Assembly: GCA_947624005.1 (NCBI GenBank)
Contig: CANQHV010000004.1
Span: 32,273-96,272, forward strand
Origin: an uncultured Clostridia bacterium
GTDB lineage: Bacteria; Bacillota; Clostridia; Christensenellales; Borkfalkiaceae
DNA: 64,000 bases
Reading direction: 5' to 3'
Numbering within the stretch: position 1 is the stretch's first letter; every line of letters starts with the position of its first letter. Below the pieces are notes generated by a model that was not told where the DNA came from, did no database searches, and saw only the letters and a list, made by a program, of their open reading frames with translations. The translations under genes were made by a program, and so were the position numbers. This document shows positions 26,224 to 35,356 of the stretch, piece after piece.

Positions 26224-26646
26224 TCAAGTCGATTTTTTTATCGCCGCCAGATAGCCGTCGAGGATATTTGCGGCGGCAAGCGCGTCTACGTAATTTTTGC
26301 GCTTTTCGCGGCTCATTCCCTCGGATATAAGCGTTTCGTGCGCCATTTGTGTGGTAAAACGTTCGTCGCAGCACTCGACGGGAATATTCAGCCTTTTTTC
26401 AAGCTCCGCGATAAACCGACGGGTTTTGACCGTCTGCACCGACTCGGTGCCGTCGAAATTCACGGGAAGCCCGCAAATTACTTTTGTCGCGCCCTTTTCG
26501 CGGATTATCTTTACTATTCCGTCGAGGTCGGCGGCAAGATTTTTGCGCGTATACGTCGTCGAGGGCAAAGCGTAGGTGTTGAACGGGTCCGAAATTGCCA
26601 CGCCTATGCGCTTGTCGCCCACGTCGAGAGCCACATACCTTTCCAT
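26224..26646 (-). CDS. ruvX: Holliday junction resolvase-like / pre-16S rRNA nuclease YqgF
   Basis: 140-residue RNase H-fold protein: ALDVGDKRIGVAISDP (first catalytic Asp), CGLPVNFDGTES, and CDERFTTQMA, YVDALAAANIL. YqgF homologues process the 16S rRNA 5' end; the resolvase name is historic. First gene of a two-gene operon. Confidence 0.94.
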   Translation of the reverse strand: MERYVALDVGDKRIGVAISDPFNTYALPSTTYTRKNLAADLDGIVKIIREKGATKVICGLPVNFDGTESVQTVKTRRFIAELEKRLNIPVECCDERFTTQMAHETLISEGMSREKRKNYVDALAAANILDGYLAAIKKST

Positions 26647-26652
26647 AGCGTA

Positions 26653-26681
26653 AGTATAACATATCCGCCGACGTTTTTCAA
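26653..26681 (-). promoter_or_regulatory. ruvX promoter
   Basis: Minus strand TTGAAA (26681-26676), 17 bp, TATACT (26658-26653), very close to the ATG at 26646, so the transcript is nearly leaderless. Confidence 0.6.
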
Positions 26682-26696
26682 GCGTTTTTAAAGAGT

Positions 26697-26727
26697 ATTG
26701 CCGCCGCAGGTGCTCCGCGGCGGCAAT
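26697..26727 (-). terminator. Terminator-like hairpin after the 65-aa gene
   Basis: An 11-bp stem ATTGCCGCCGC with a 9-nt loop, 4 nt past the stop. Confidence 0.65.
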
Positions 26728-26730
26728 CGG

Positions 26731-26928
26731 TCAGTTTTTCTGCGCTTTCTGTGCTTGCGACTTGTCTTTCTGTTCAAGTTCTTCAAGCTTGTTGTCGATA
26801 TACTGTTCGGCTTTCTGCATCAGGTCCTCCTGATTCTTTTTTATAAGATTGCGAAGCTTACAGTTGTTGGCAACGATAACCGCGCCGCCCGCCATACCTA
26901 TGGCGAGCCCGATAATAAACTTATCCAT
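26731..26928 (-). CDS. Small single-pass membrane protein (65 aa)
   Basis: One N-terminal transmembrane segment (about 3-21; FIIGLAIGMAGGAVIVANN), then an amphipathic, highly charged helix rich in Lys, Glu and Gln. GGAGAG precedes the ATG. YtxH-like small membrane protein is a possible label. It is flanked by hairpins, including one at 26941-26958, and is probably monocistronic. Confidence 0.7.
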   Translation of the reverse strand: MDKFIIGLAIGMAGGAVIVANNCKLRNLIKKNQEDLMQKAEQYIDNKLEELEQKDKSQAQKAQKN

Positions 26929-27054
26929 TTTCTCTCCTTACGGGGTTCACCCCGTTATAAGTATGAGAAAATAAAAGCGCGCTATGAATGTAAAAATTTG
27001 TATTAAACCGTTTTGCCCGTCTTTACAAGCGCCGCGCCGTCCGCCCAAAGGGCG

Positions 27055-27621
27055 TCAATCTCTTTTTCGGTCATACGCGAAAAGACTTATTAAAACTACC
27101 GCCGCGGGAACTATTATAAGTTGCAGATACAGCCCCGTAAGCCCCGCCTGAACGGACGTCCAGAGTTCGGAAAAACTCCTGCCCGCTATAAGATTATAGA
27201 TTACGTACGCCGTTCTGCCCGCCGCCTGCGCCGCCGCGACCGCGGGGAACGCAAGCCATACGTTTTTGCGGATTTTTTCGGACAGAAGCCCCGTCACAAG
27301 ACCGTACAGACCTATTTCTATAGTCATATAAGGAAGTCTTTGAACCGCGGGCATAGCCGAGCCCATAAAAAGCGACGTGAACCCGAAGCTGAAAACGGGC
27401 GAAAGAACGCCTACGCCAAGCCCCCAACGCCAGCCGAGCAGACAGCCCGCAAGGAGCGCGGGCGCGTACATCGGCATATACGTCGTGCCCGCCTGCACGC
27501 CTCCCGCCGCGTGCGCTATCTGCGGCAGAACCGCCGCAAGCAATACGCATACGGCGCTTAAAAGCCCCTTTACCGTCAACCTTACGGGCGCGGAAAATTT
27601 TTCAAGAACCGAATCGAGCAT
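27055..27621 (-). CDS. ECF transporter S component (substrate unknown)
   Basis: 188 residues with five to six transmembrane helices and the small-residue-rich AHAAGG and YAPALLAGCLLGWRWGLGVGVLSPVFSF typical of ECF S components that bind vitamins or metals and share an EcfAT module. No EcfA/T genes are nearby, so it would use a distant energising module. GGGAGGT lies inside the end of the Ca2+ ATPase gene, whose stop is 2 nt upstream. It also has its own promoter. Confidence 0.8.
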   Translation of the reverse strand: MLDSVLEKFSAPVRLTVKGLLSAVCVLLAAVLPQIAHAAGGVQAGTTYMPMYAPALLAGCLLGWRWGLGVGVLSPVFSFGFTSLFMGSAMPAVQRLPYMTIEIGLYGLVTGLLSEKIRKNVWLAFPAVAAAQAAGRTAYVIYNLIAGRSFSELWTSVQAGLTGLYLQLIIVPAAVVLISLFAYDRKRD

Positions 27622-27623
27622 AT

Positions 27624-30278
27624 TTACCTCCCGGACCGCGCGCTTTTTGCGGCGCGGTTATGCTTTACGGATTTATTATAACGCTTACGGCGCGACAAGT
27701 CAAGCCCCCCGAACCTGCGCGAGGCGCGGCGCACCGCAAATTTGTAAAGTTCGGCTACGGGAACCACCGAAAGGGGCGCAAGCAACGCCAAGGCCCACTG
27801 CGCGGCGTTCATATGCGCCAACCCGAACGCGGGCGCGAGCGGGCTTACGCATAAAATAACGTTTAAAATCACGCCCGCCGCCACCGTGACGTCCAGAATA
27901 ACGTTTTTGAAAATCCCCGTCTTCAGAACCGACGCGCTTTCGGAACGTATGTTGAAAGCGTGGAACAGCTCGGCAAAGGATATGGTCATAAACGCGAGCG
28001 TCGTCGCTATGGCGTTGCCCCAGAGTTTAAGCCCCAAAGCGAACACTCCGACCGTTAAAACCGTCATATATATGCCGAAAAACAGCATATTCGCCACGCT
28101 GCGCTTTGAAAAAAGACTTTTTTCGGCGCGCTCGGGCGGGCGGGTCATTATATCCTCTTCCTCGCGCTCCGCGCCCAAAGCGAGGACGGGGAACGAGTCG
28201 GTTATAAGGTTCAGCCATAAAAGTTGAGTGGACGCGAAAAACGCGTATTTCGGGAAAAATACAGCCGCAAAAAGTATCGCAAGCACTTCGGCGAGGTTGG
28301 TGGACAGAAAAAAGCGCACGGTTTTGCGGACGTTTTCGGAAATTCTGCGCCCCTCGCGCACGGCGGCGACTATTGTCGGGAAATTATCGTCCGCAATCAC
28401 CATATCCGAGGCGGACTTGGTAACTTCCGCGCCCGATATCCCCATCGCTATGCCTATATCCGCGCTCTTCACGCTTGGAGCGTCGTTCACGCCGTCGCCC
28501 GTCATAGCCACCACTTTGCCGCGCTTTTGCAACGCCCGGACTATGACGTTTTTATGCCTCGGGGAAACGCGGGCGAACACGCTTGACGAAAGTATCGCCT
28601 TTTCGCGCTCGCGCGAGTTCATTTTATCGAGTTCGTCGCCCGATATTACCTCTTTTTCGTCCGAGGCTATGCCGAGGGCGGACGCTATCGCAAACGCCGT
28701 CCGCACGTGGTCGCCCGTTATCATTACCGTTTTTATGCCCGCCGCCTTACATTCGGCGACAGCCTCTTTAACGCCCTCTTTAAGCTCGTCGCGAAGCCCC
28801 GCAAGCCCCGTAAATATAAGATTTTCCTCTTTTATTCCGCCGCCCGTATACGCACATTCGGCAAACCCGAGAACGCGCAGGGCTTTCGCCGCCATTTCGT
28901 CGCACTGCCCGAAAATCGCGCGCCTGTCCTGCTCGGTAATTGGTCTTACGCCCGAAAACGTCGATATATATGCGCACTTTTTAATTAAAACGTCGGGCGC
29001 GCCCTTGGAATATACCCGCGCGCCGTCCGCGCATTCCACGGCGACGGACATCATTTTACGCTCGGAGGAAAACGCCTCTTCGGCAAGGCGCGCGCCCTGC
29101 GCGGCGCACCCCCTTTCGTCGGCGTAATTTTTAAGAGCTGTTTCGGTGGGGTCGCCGACGTATTTGCCGCGCTCGCCCTTGACGTCCGAACACGCCTGCA
29201 TACACTTTAAAATTTTTTCCTCGTCGGCGGCGCGCACCTCGACTACTTTCATTTTGTTTCGGGTAAGCGTGCCCGTCTTGTCCGAACATATTACCGAACA
29301 GCCGCCCAAAGTTTCGACCGACTGCAATTTGCGTATAACCACTTTTTTGCGGCTCATCTTCTGCACGCCCATAGCCATTATAATAGTGACGACGGCGGGC
29401 AGACCTTCGGGGATTGCCGCGACCGCGATGGCGACGGCCGTCATAAAGTTAGGCATAAGACCGTCGCGGCGCACGAACACGCCGAGCGCGAACACGAACG
29501 CGGTTATGAAAAGCACGAATACCGTAAGGATTTTTCCGAGTTTATTAAGCGTTTTTTCAAGCGGGGTAAGCGTTTTTTTGTTTTCGCCTATTATAGAGGC
29601 TATCGCGCCTATTTCGGTAGCCATACCCGTAGCGTAAACCACCGCCTCGCAACTGCCGCGGACGACGAAAGTGGAATTATATATGCAATTTTCCCTGCCC
29701 GAAAGGGGCGCGTTCTTTTTAAGCGTACGGGAATTTTTAGCCACCGCGGCGGATTCGCCCGTAAGCGCGCTTTCGTCTACGTACAGCGAGCGGCTTTCGA
29801 GAATTCTGCAATCGGCGGGCACCACGTCGCCCTCGGAAAGCAGTACTATATCTCCCGCCGTCACGTCCTCGGACGGCACGCTCGAAACCCTGCCGTCCCG
29901 CCTTACGTTGACGTTGCACGCCGACATTTTTTTAAGGCTTTCGATAGCTTTGTCCGCGCGGAACTGCTGTATCGCGCCGACGACGGCGTTAAGTATCACT
30001 ATAAAAACTATAATACCCGTGTCGGTCAGGTCGCCGACGTCTTTCGAAATATAGGCTATGACCCCCGAAACTACCGCCGCGGCGATTAAAAGAATGGTCA
30101 TAAGGTCTTTGAACTGCGAAAAAAACAAGGCGGCAAAGCCCCTTTTTCTGCCCTCGTCGAGGACGTTTTTACCGCCCTCTTCAAGCCTTTTTTCCGCCTC
30201 GCCCGACGACAGCCCGTCCCGCGACGAACGTAGAATTTCAAGCGACTTTTCGCCGCTTTCCAACCAAAATTCACGCAT
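27624..30278 (-). CDS. P-type calcium-translocating ATPase
   Basis: 884-residue P2-type ATPase that exports cations at the cost of ATP. It has the cation-ATPase N-terminal domain, TM4 AIPEGLPAVVT (Ca2+ site), the phosphorylation motif CSDKTGTLTRN, TGES dephosphorylation loop and MTGDGVNDAPS hinge, and ten transmembrane segments overall. SERCA/PacL-like calcium transport is most likely. The start is ATG 30278 (MREFWLESGEKSLEIL); upstream in-frame sequence is low-complexity basic and unlike the family. The last 20 or so codons are atypical and overlap the next gene's promoter. Confidence 0.93.
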   Translation of the reverse strand: MREFWLESGEKSLEILRSSRDGLSSGEAEKRLEEGGKNVLDEGRKRGFAALFFSQFKDLMTILLIAAAVVSGVIAYISKDVGDLTDTGIIVFIVILNAVVGAIQQFRADKAIESLKKMSACNVNVRRDGRVSSVPSEDVTAGDIVLLSEGDVVPADCRILESRSLYVDESALTGESAAVAKNSRTLKKNAPLSGRENCIYNSTFVVRGSCEAVVYATGMATEIGAIASIIGENKKTLTPLEKTLNKLGKILTVFVLFITAFVFALGVFVRRDGLMPNFMTAVAIAVAAIPEGLPAVVTIIMAMGVQKMSRKKVVIRKLQSVETLGGCSVICSDKTGTLTRNKMKVVEVRAADEEKILKCMQACSDVKGERGKYVGDPTETALKNYADERGCAAQGARLAEEAFSSERKMMSVAVECADGARVYSKGAPDVLIKKCAYISTFSGVRPITEQDRRAIFGQCDEMAAKALRVLGFAECAYTGGGIKEENLIFTGLAGLRDELKEGVKEAVAECKAAGIKTVMITGDHVRTAFAIASALGIASDEKEVISGDELDKMNSREREKAILSSSVFARVSPRHKNVIVRALQKRGKVVAMTGDGVNDAPSVKSADIGIAMGISGAEVTKSASDMVIADDNFPTIVAAVREGRRISENVRKTVRFFLSTNLAEVLAILFAAVFFPKYAFFASTQLLWLNLITDSFPVLALGAEREEEDIMTRPPERAEKSLFSKRSVANMLFFGIYMTVLTVGVFALGLKLWGNAIATTLAFMTISFAELFHAFNIRSESASVLKTGIFKNVILDVTVAAGVILNVILCVSPLAPAFGLAHMNAAQWALALLAPLSVVPVAELYKFAVRRASRRFGGLDLSRRKRYNKSVKHNRAAKSARSGR
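27675..27703 (-). promoter_or_regulatory. ECF S-component promoter inside the ATPase 3' end
   Basis: Minus strand TTGACT (27703-27698), 17 bp, TATAAT (27680-27675), within the last codons of the ATPase gene and 54 bp before the S-component ATG. Confidence 0.8.
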
Positions 30279-30318
30279 ACGGTTATATATTATTCGGCGC
30301 GGGAAGAAAAAAGAATAA

Positions 30319-30341
30319 GGGCGCCGAAGTTTTCGGCGCCC
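30319..30341 (-). terminator. Terminator after the met operon
   Basis: A 10-bp stem GGGCGCCGAA with a 3-nt loop, 15 nt past the flavoprotein stop. Confidence 0.65.
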
Positions 30342-30355
30342 CCTCAATTCTTTCG

Positions 30356-30979
30356 CTATCTTATAAAGTTTGTGCGCACTTTCGGCTCGGCTGCGGGCGG
30401 TGTTACGCCCGCCTCTTTTCCCGCACGTATGCACTTTAAAATCCACGCCATATTGCGCCCGAGCACGCGCATAACCTGCATACCCTCTTCGTCGCGCCTT
30501 ACCTCTTCGGGATTGTTGCCGTGCACCATATTCCAATAGGTCGAGCAGACCTGCGGCATCTGGTTTATCGAAAAATATTTGCTTAATACGTCGTAGGAAG
30601 CCGTAGTTCCCGCGCGCCGCGCCGAAACTACCGCCGCGCCCGGTTTATGCGCAAAATATTCGCCGCCCGCGTAAAAAATTCTGTCGAGTACGGCGAGAAT
30701 CTGACCCGAGGGGTGCGCGTAGTACACGGGGGTTCCGAATACAAATCCGTCGGCGGTTTTTGCCTTTTCTATAAATTCGTTTACGACGTCGCCGCAAAAG
30801 ACGCACTTCCCCTTGCCCTTGCAACCGCCGCAGGACGAACAGTCGCGCACGGGACCCGCGCCCATCTGCACAATCTCGGTTTCGACTCCCTCTTTGTTAA
30901 GCGCTTCCGCCACTTCGCAAAGCGCGGTATATGTACAGCCGTTTTTCCTCGAACTGCCGTTAAGCATAAGAACCTTCAT
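30356..30979 (-). CDS. NADPH-dependent FMN reductase / Fe-S flavoprotein-like
   Basis: 207-residue flavodoxin-fold protein: MLNGSSRKNGCTYTAL phosphate-binding loop and a compact cysteine set CSSCGGCKGKGKCVFCGD near residues 48-65, as in iron-sulfur flavoproteins. FGTPVYYAHPSGQ is also conserved. It starts 4 nt after metH ends, so it may supply electrons for B12 reductive reactivation; that link is inferred from position. Confidence 0.85.
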   Translation of the reverse strand: MKVLMLNGSSRKNGCTYTALCEVAEALNKEGVETEIVQMGAGPVRDCSSCGGCKGKGKCVFCGDVVNEFIEKAKTADGFVFGTPVYYAHPSGQILAVLDRIFYAGGEYFAHKPGAAVVSARRAGTTASYDVLSKYFSINQMPQVCSTYWNMVHGNNPEEVRRDEEGMQVMRVLGRNMAWILKCIRAGKEAGVTPPAAEPKVRTNFIR

Positions 30980-30983
30980 ATTT

Positions 30984-33380
30984 TCACCTCTTTTTTATTT
31001 CCTCTTCCAATTGCTCGGCGTACCTTACGGTCGCCATAGCGTCGGCGCAGTATTTGTCCGCGCCTATCGAACGGGCGTATTCCTCGGTTATTACCGCCCC
31101 GCCCACAGCCGTTTTACATTCGGAAAGTTCGGATTTTATAAGCCCGACAGTCTGTTCCATCGCCGCGACGGTCGTAGTCATAAGCGCGGAAAGCCCGACG
31201 AGGTCAGCCCCGCATTCTTTCGCCGCTTTTAAAACCTTTTCGGGCGGAACGTCTTTGCCGAGGTCGAGAACGCAAAAGCCGTAATTTTCAAGCAGCGATT
31301 TTACTATGTTCTTTCCGATATCGTGTACGTCGCCCTTGACGGTGGCAAGCACTATTTTCAGCTTTTTTTCAACCGCGCCCGCGGGAAGCGCGCGCTTTAT
31401 AACGTCGAACGCCGCGCCCGCCGCCTCGGCGCTCATCATAAGCTGGGGAAGATATATCTTCTTTTCTTCGAAGCCCTTGCCTACCTCGTCGAGCGCGGGA
31501 ACTATATGCCCCTCTATCACCTCGACGGGCGGTATGGTTTTTAAAAGCGCCGCGGCTTGTTCCGCCGCCCGTTCCTTAAACCCGCGCAGTATGCACTTTT
31601 CAAGCCCCGCCTCGCCGACTTTTTCAGCCTCGCCTAACTTTTCAGCCGACGGCGCAATCGCTTGGGTCGGTTGCACGCGCGAGGCGTAGTCGATATATTC
31701 GAGGCACCCCTTGTCGCGACCCGAAAGCGCGGCGAAAGCCTTGTACGCTTTTATCATCTCGTGCGAAAGGGGATTTATTATCGCCGCCGAAAGCCCCGCC
31801 TGCATAGCCGCGATAAAAAAGGCGGAATTTACAATCTCGCGCGCGGGCAGTCCGAACGATACGTTCGAAACGCCGAGCGAGGTATTCGCGCCCAGCCCGC
31901 GCCTTATTGAAAACAGCGCGTCCAAAGTAGCCGTCGCGGCTCCGCCGTCGGCGGCGACCGAAGTCGCGAGAGTATCGAAAATTATATCCTTTTTATCTAT
32001 GCCGTACTTCGCCGCCTCCGAAAGTATGCGCTTTGCAATCGCCACCCTGCCCTCGGCGGTCGGAGGAATGCCGTTTTCGTCGAGAGTGAGGGCGATTACC
32101 GCGCCGCCGTATTTTTTTACGAGCGGAAAGATATTTGCCATACTCTCTTTTTTCCCGTCCACCGAATTTATAAGCGGCTTGCCGTTGTATATGCGCAGAG
32201 CCGCCTCCATCGCGGCGGGCGAGGACGTGTCGATTTGCAGGGGCAAATCCGTTACCGTCTGAATTTCGCGTACAATCGCGGGCAGAAGTTTTGCCTCGTC
32301 CGTACCGGGCACGCCGACGTTGACGTCGAGTATATGCGCGCCCGCCTCCGCCTGCGCGACAGCCTCGCCGAGAATGTAGCCCGTATCGCCGTTTTTCAAC
32401 GCCTCTTTAAGCCGTTTTTTGCCCGTCGGGTTTATCCTTTCGCCTATTATTTTAAGCCCGTCGCCCAAAGTCACGGCGTGGGTATACGAGGCGACGACGG
32501 TCAGATTTTTTTGAGTGACGGCGGGCTTCATTCCCGAAGTTTTTTCGATTAGTTCGCGTATATATGCGGGCGTAGTACCGCAACAGCCGCCCACAATCTT
32601 TGCGCCGAGCGCAACGATACCGCGCATTCCGAGGGCGAATTTTTGCTCGTCCACGGTATAGCGCGAGCCGTCCGTAACGTCAGGAAGCCCCGCGTTGGGC
32701 TTTACCACGACGGGTACGGACGCGCACGATATAAAACGTTCGCATACGGGCAGCATTTCTTCGGGCGAAAGCGAACAGTTAAGCCCTATTGCGTCCGCGC
32801 CCAGACCTTCGAGTACCGCCGCGACCGCTTCGGGCGACGAACCCGTCATCGTCTTTGCGTCCGCGCCGAAAACACAGGTCGCGAACACGGGCAACGAACA
32901 TTGCTCCTTTACGGCGAGAATTGCGGCTTTCGCTTCGTATATGTCGCTGACCGTTTCTATCATCACAAGGTCCGCGCCCGCCTCGACGCCTGCGCGCACG
33001 CACTCTTTGAAGGCGTTTACCGCGTCCTCGAAACCGAGGTCGCCGAGGGGCTGCAAAAGCTTGCCCGTCGGTCCCAAATCGAGCGCGACAAGCCTGTTTT
33101 TATAGCCCTTTGAAGCCTTTTTTGCGAGATATATCGCCTGTTTTATGTATTCCGACGTCCTTTCGCCGCAACGGAAAACGTTTACGCCGAAAGTGTTCGC
33201 GGCGATAACGTCCGCGCCCGCTTCGAGGTACTGCCTGTGTATGTCTTCAACGACGTCGGGGTGGGAAAAATTCCAATCCGCTGAATTTTCGCCCGCTTTA
33301 AGCCCCGCCGCCTGCAACATCGTGCCGAAGCCGCCGTCGAGATATATTATGTCTTTTTTAAAAAGCGTTTCAATCGTCAT
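30984..33380 (-). CDS. metH: Cobalamin-dependent methionine synthase (no reactivation domain)
   Basis: 798 residues. Homocysteine S-methyltransferase domain (about 1-285; zinc Cys in GLNCS and GGCCGTTP), pterin-binding domain (about 305-560; GERINPTGKKRLKEAL, DVNVGVPG), B12 cap (about 580-665), B12-binding domain with the cobalt-ligand motif DVHDIGKN. The C-terminal AdoMet-dependent reactivation domain of classical MetH is missing and is encoded separately just upstream. Makes methionine from homocysteine and methyl-THF. Overlaps the activation-protein gene by 11 bp. Confidence 0.95.
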   Translation of the reverse strand: MTIETLFKKDIIYLDGGFGTMLQAAGLKAGENSADWNFSHPDVVEDIHRQYLEAGADVIAANTFGVNVFRCGERTSEYIKQAIYLAKKASKGYKNRLVALDLGPTGKLLQPLGDLGFEDAVNAFKECVRAGVEAGADLVMIETVSDIYEAKAAILAVKEQCSLPVFATCVFGADAKTMTGSSPEAVAAVLEGLGADAIGLNCSLSPEEMLPVCERFISCASVPVVVKPNAGLPDVTDGSRYTVDEQKFALGMRGIVALGAKIVGGCCGTTPAYIRELIEKTSGMKPAVTQKNLTVVASYTHAVTLGDGLKIIGERINPTGKKRLKEALKNGDTGYILGEAVAQAEAGAHILDVNVGVPGTDEAKLLPAIVREIQTVTDLPLQIDTSSPAAMEAALRIYNGKPLINSVDGKKESMANIFPLVKKYGGAVIALTLDENGIPPTAEGRVAIAKRILSEAAKYGIDKKDIIFDTLATSVAADGGAATATLDALFSIRRGLGANTSLGVSNVSFGLPAREIVNSAFFIAAMQAGLSAAIINPLSHEMIKAYKAFAALSGRDKGCLEYIDYASRVQPTQAIAPSAEKLGEAEKVGEAGLEKCILRGFKERAAEQAAALLKTIPPVEVIEGHIVPALDEVGKGFEEKKIYLPQLMMSAEAAGAAFDVIKRALPAGAVEKKLKIVLATVKGDVHDIGKNIVKSLLENYGFCVLDLGKDVPPEKVLKAAKECGADLVGLSALMTTTVAAMEQTVGLIKSELSECKTAVGGAVITEEYARSIGADKYCADAMATVRYAEQLEEEIKKR

Positions 33381-33951
33381 ATAAACCTATTATCGCCGTC
33401 ACCGATTTGACGGGCGTCATAAAACAATCGTCCGAAAGGGTTACGCCTATGTTTTTCGTAACCGAAAGCGCGGCGAATATATCGCGTTGAAGAGTTATAT
33501 CGAGGTCGCCGTACCCGCACGAAAAGCGCGGTCTGCCGCCCTTGAATTGCGCGACAATTTCAGCGTTTACCTCGTCGCACCAGCTTTCCGCCGCCGCGGA
33601 CGCCAAAGCGTCCAAAAAAAGCGCGCGCGAGGGCGAAAGCGCGCGGTATTTCAAAATCACCCTGTCCGCGCCCGCGCCTACCGTTGCGGCGAAAAGCGCG
33701 ATTTTTTTACAGCCCGCAAGATTTTTGCAAAGCGCGCGGCTTTTTACTTTCGCAAAGCCCAAATCAAGCGATTCGCCCGCACATATGTCGAAGATATCGT
33801 AACACGCGACGGGCGAAAGCGCGGGCAAAAGTTCCTTTTTGCAGTCTTCGAGTAAGGGAAGAATTTGCGCGGGGTCGCCTTTTACTCCCGCATATCGCGC
33901 CGCCTCGCGCAAGTTCGGTTCGGGGGCGGCGCCGCGAAGTATTCTTATCAT
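33370..33951 (-). CDS. Methionine synthase reactivation-domain protein
   Basis: 193-residue stand-alone version of the MetH activation domain: SRALCKNLAGCKKIALFAATVGAG, RFSCGYGDLDITLQRDIF and VTKSVTAIIGL-like end match the AdoMet-binding reactivation fold (RxxxGY-type motif). It presumably remethylates oxidised cob(II)alamin on MetH. It overlaps both metF and metH, giving a fully coupled unit. Confidence 0.88.
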   Translation of the reverse strand: MIRILRGAAPEPNLREAARYAGVKGDPAQILPLLEDCKKELLPALSPVACYDIFDICAGESLDLGFAKVKSRALCKNLAGCKKIALFAATVGAGADRVILKYRALSPSRALFLDALASAAAESWCDEVNAEIVAQFKGGRPRFSCGYGDLDITLQRDIFAALSVTKNIGVTLSDDCFMTPVKSVTAIIGLYDD

Positions 33952-34802
33952 ATTATGCCCTTTAAATTTTCCTTAATAGCCGCGGCGACGGCGGGCTTGT
34001 TCATCGAGTAAACGTGTACGGCGCGTATGCCGTTGGCGTACAAGTCGATAATCTGCTCGGTTGCGTAGGCGATTCCCGCCTTTGTCATCGCCTCGGGATT
34101 GTCGCCGAAGCGGTCGAGTATGCGCTTGAAACGGGTCGAAAGACTGCAACCCGAAAGCTTGGTTATGCGCTTTATCGAGGCGGCGTTGGTGACGGGCATA
34201 ATCCCCGCTATGACGGGAACGCGTATGCCCTCCGCCTGCACTTTTGCAAGAAAGCTGTAATATATATCGTTATCGAAGAACATTTGCGTGGTAAGGAAAT
34301 CGCAGCCCGCGTCCACTTTGATTTTGAGTTTTTCGATATCGGAAAACAAAGTCGCGCTTTCGGGATGACCCTCGGGGTAGCACGCGCCGCCCACGCAGAA
34401 ATCGCCGTAAGCTTTGATTTCGGCGACGAGTTCGCTTGCGTATTTGTAATCGAGATTGCCCGAAAACCCCTCGGGCAGGTCGCCGCGCAGGGCGAGTATG
34501 TTTTCAATCCCCGCCGCGCGCAAGCCGTCCAACTTTTTTCTGACGTCGGCGTGGTCGGACGAAATGCACGAAAGGTGGGCGAGCGGCGTTACGCCCGCGT
34601 CCTTTACATATTCGGCTATCTCCACCGTATAATCGCTTGTGCCGCCGCCCGCGCCGTACGTCACGCTTATGAACGCGGGTTTAAGCCCCACAATGCCCCC
34701 GACCGCCGCGAACACGCTTTCGCGCGCCGCGCTCGTCTTGGGCGGAAACACCTCGAACGAAAGCGAGGCGGGGTTGTTTTTAAGAATTTCGGAAATTTTC
34801 AT
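33948..34802 (-). CDS. metF: 5,10-methylenetetrahydrofolate reductase
   Basis: 284-residue TIM-barrel flavoenzyme making methyl-THF for MetH. Signatures: SFEVFPPKT, SVTYGAGG, LAHLSCI, ALRGDLPEG, FLTTQMFFD. First gene of the metF-activase-metH-flavoprotein operon. No SAM riboswitch or S-box is evident in the short leader. Confidence 0.95.
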   Translation of the reverse strand: MKISEILKNNPASLSFEVFPPKTSAARESVFAAVGGIVGLKPAFISVTYGAGGGTSDYTVEIAEYVKDAGVTPLAHLSCISSDHADVRKKLDGLRAAGIENILALRGDLPEGFSGNLDYKYASELVAEIKAYGDFCVGGACYPEGHPESATLFSDIEKLKIKVDAGCDFLTTQMFFDNDIYYSFLAKVQAEGIRVPVIAGIMPVTNAASIKRITKLSGCSLSTRFKRILDRFGDNPEAMTKAGIAYATEQIIDLYANGIRAVHVYSMNKPAVAAAIKENLKGII

Positions 34803-34820
34803 CGTATGCCTGCCGTCTAT

Positions 34821-34849
34821 ATTTTATCACGTTTTAAAGCCCTTTTCAA
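34821..34849 (-). promoter_or_regulatory. met operon promoter
   Basis: Minus strand TTGAAA (34849-34844), 17 bp, TAAAAT (34826-34821), leaving about 12 nt of leader. Confidence 0.65.
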
Positions 34850-34867
34850 CAATTTGAATAAAAAAAG

Positions 34868-34885
34868 GGGCGCAAATATGCGCCC
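34868..34885 (-). terminator. iscS-iscU terminator
   Basis: GGGCGCA/TGCGCCC stem followed on the minus strand by T7, beyond the iscU stop. It also separates the met promoter. Confidence 0.85.
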
Positions 34886-34903
34886 GTTTTAAAATTACGC
34901 AGT

Positions 34904-35341
34904 TCAGTCTTCGTCCGCCTTATGTTCCTCTTCCGCGGGGTCGGGAAACTTTGACTTATCGTACTCGATGCCGTGCCTGTCGTAATAATCTTTAATCGCC
35001 GCGCGTATAGCCTCTTCCGCAAGCACCGAACAGTGCATTTTGTGCGCGGGAAGCCCGTCGAGCGCCTCGGCTACCGCCTTATTGGTAAGTTCGAGAGCCT
35101 GAGAAAGGGGCTTGCCCTTTATAAGCTCGGTCGCCATCGACGACGACGCTATCGCGCTTCCGCAACCGAAAGTATTGAACTTGACGTCAACTATGATATC
35201 GTTTTCGATTTTGAGATATATCTTCATAATGTCGCCGCAGACCGCGTTGCCGACTTCGCCCACGCCGTCGGCGTCCTCTATCTTGCCGACGTTGCGGGGA
35301 TTGGTGAAATGGTCCATAACTTTATCGGAATATAATGCCAT
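34904..35341 (-). CDS. iscU: Fe-S cluster scaffold IscU/NifU N-terminal type
   Basis: 145 residues with the three cluster-binding cysteines NAVCGD, FGCGSA and HCSVLAEEAI. Takes sulfur from the adjacent cysteine desulfurase to build Fe-S clusters. It has a charged C-terminal tail (PAEEEHKADED). 15 nt after iscS. Confidence 0.95.
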   Translation of the reverse strand: MALYSDKVMDHFTNPRNVGKIEDADGVGEVGNAVCGDIMKIYLKIENDIIVDVKFNTFGCGSAIASSSMATELIKGKPLSQALELTNKAVAEALDGLPAHKMHCSVLAEEAIRAAIKDYYDRHGIEYDKSKFPDPAEEEHKADED

Positions 35342-35356
35342 AATTTAAACTCCTTT

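Noticed and set aside
34803..34867. SAM riboswitch upstream of metF
   Set aside because: The promoter sits about 20 bp before the ATG, leaving no room for one.
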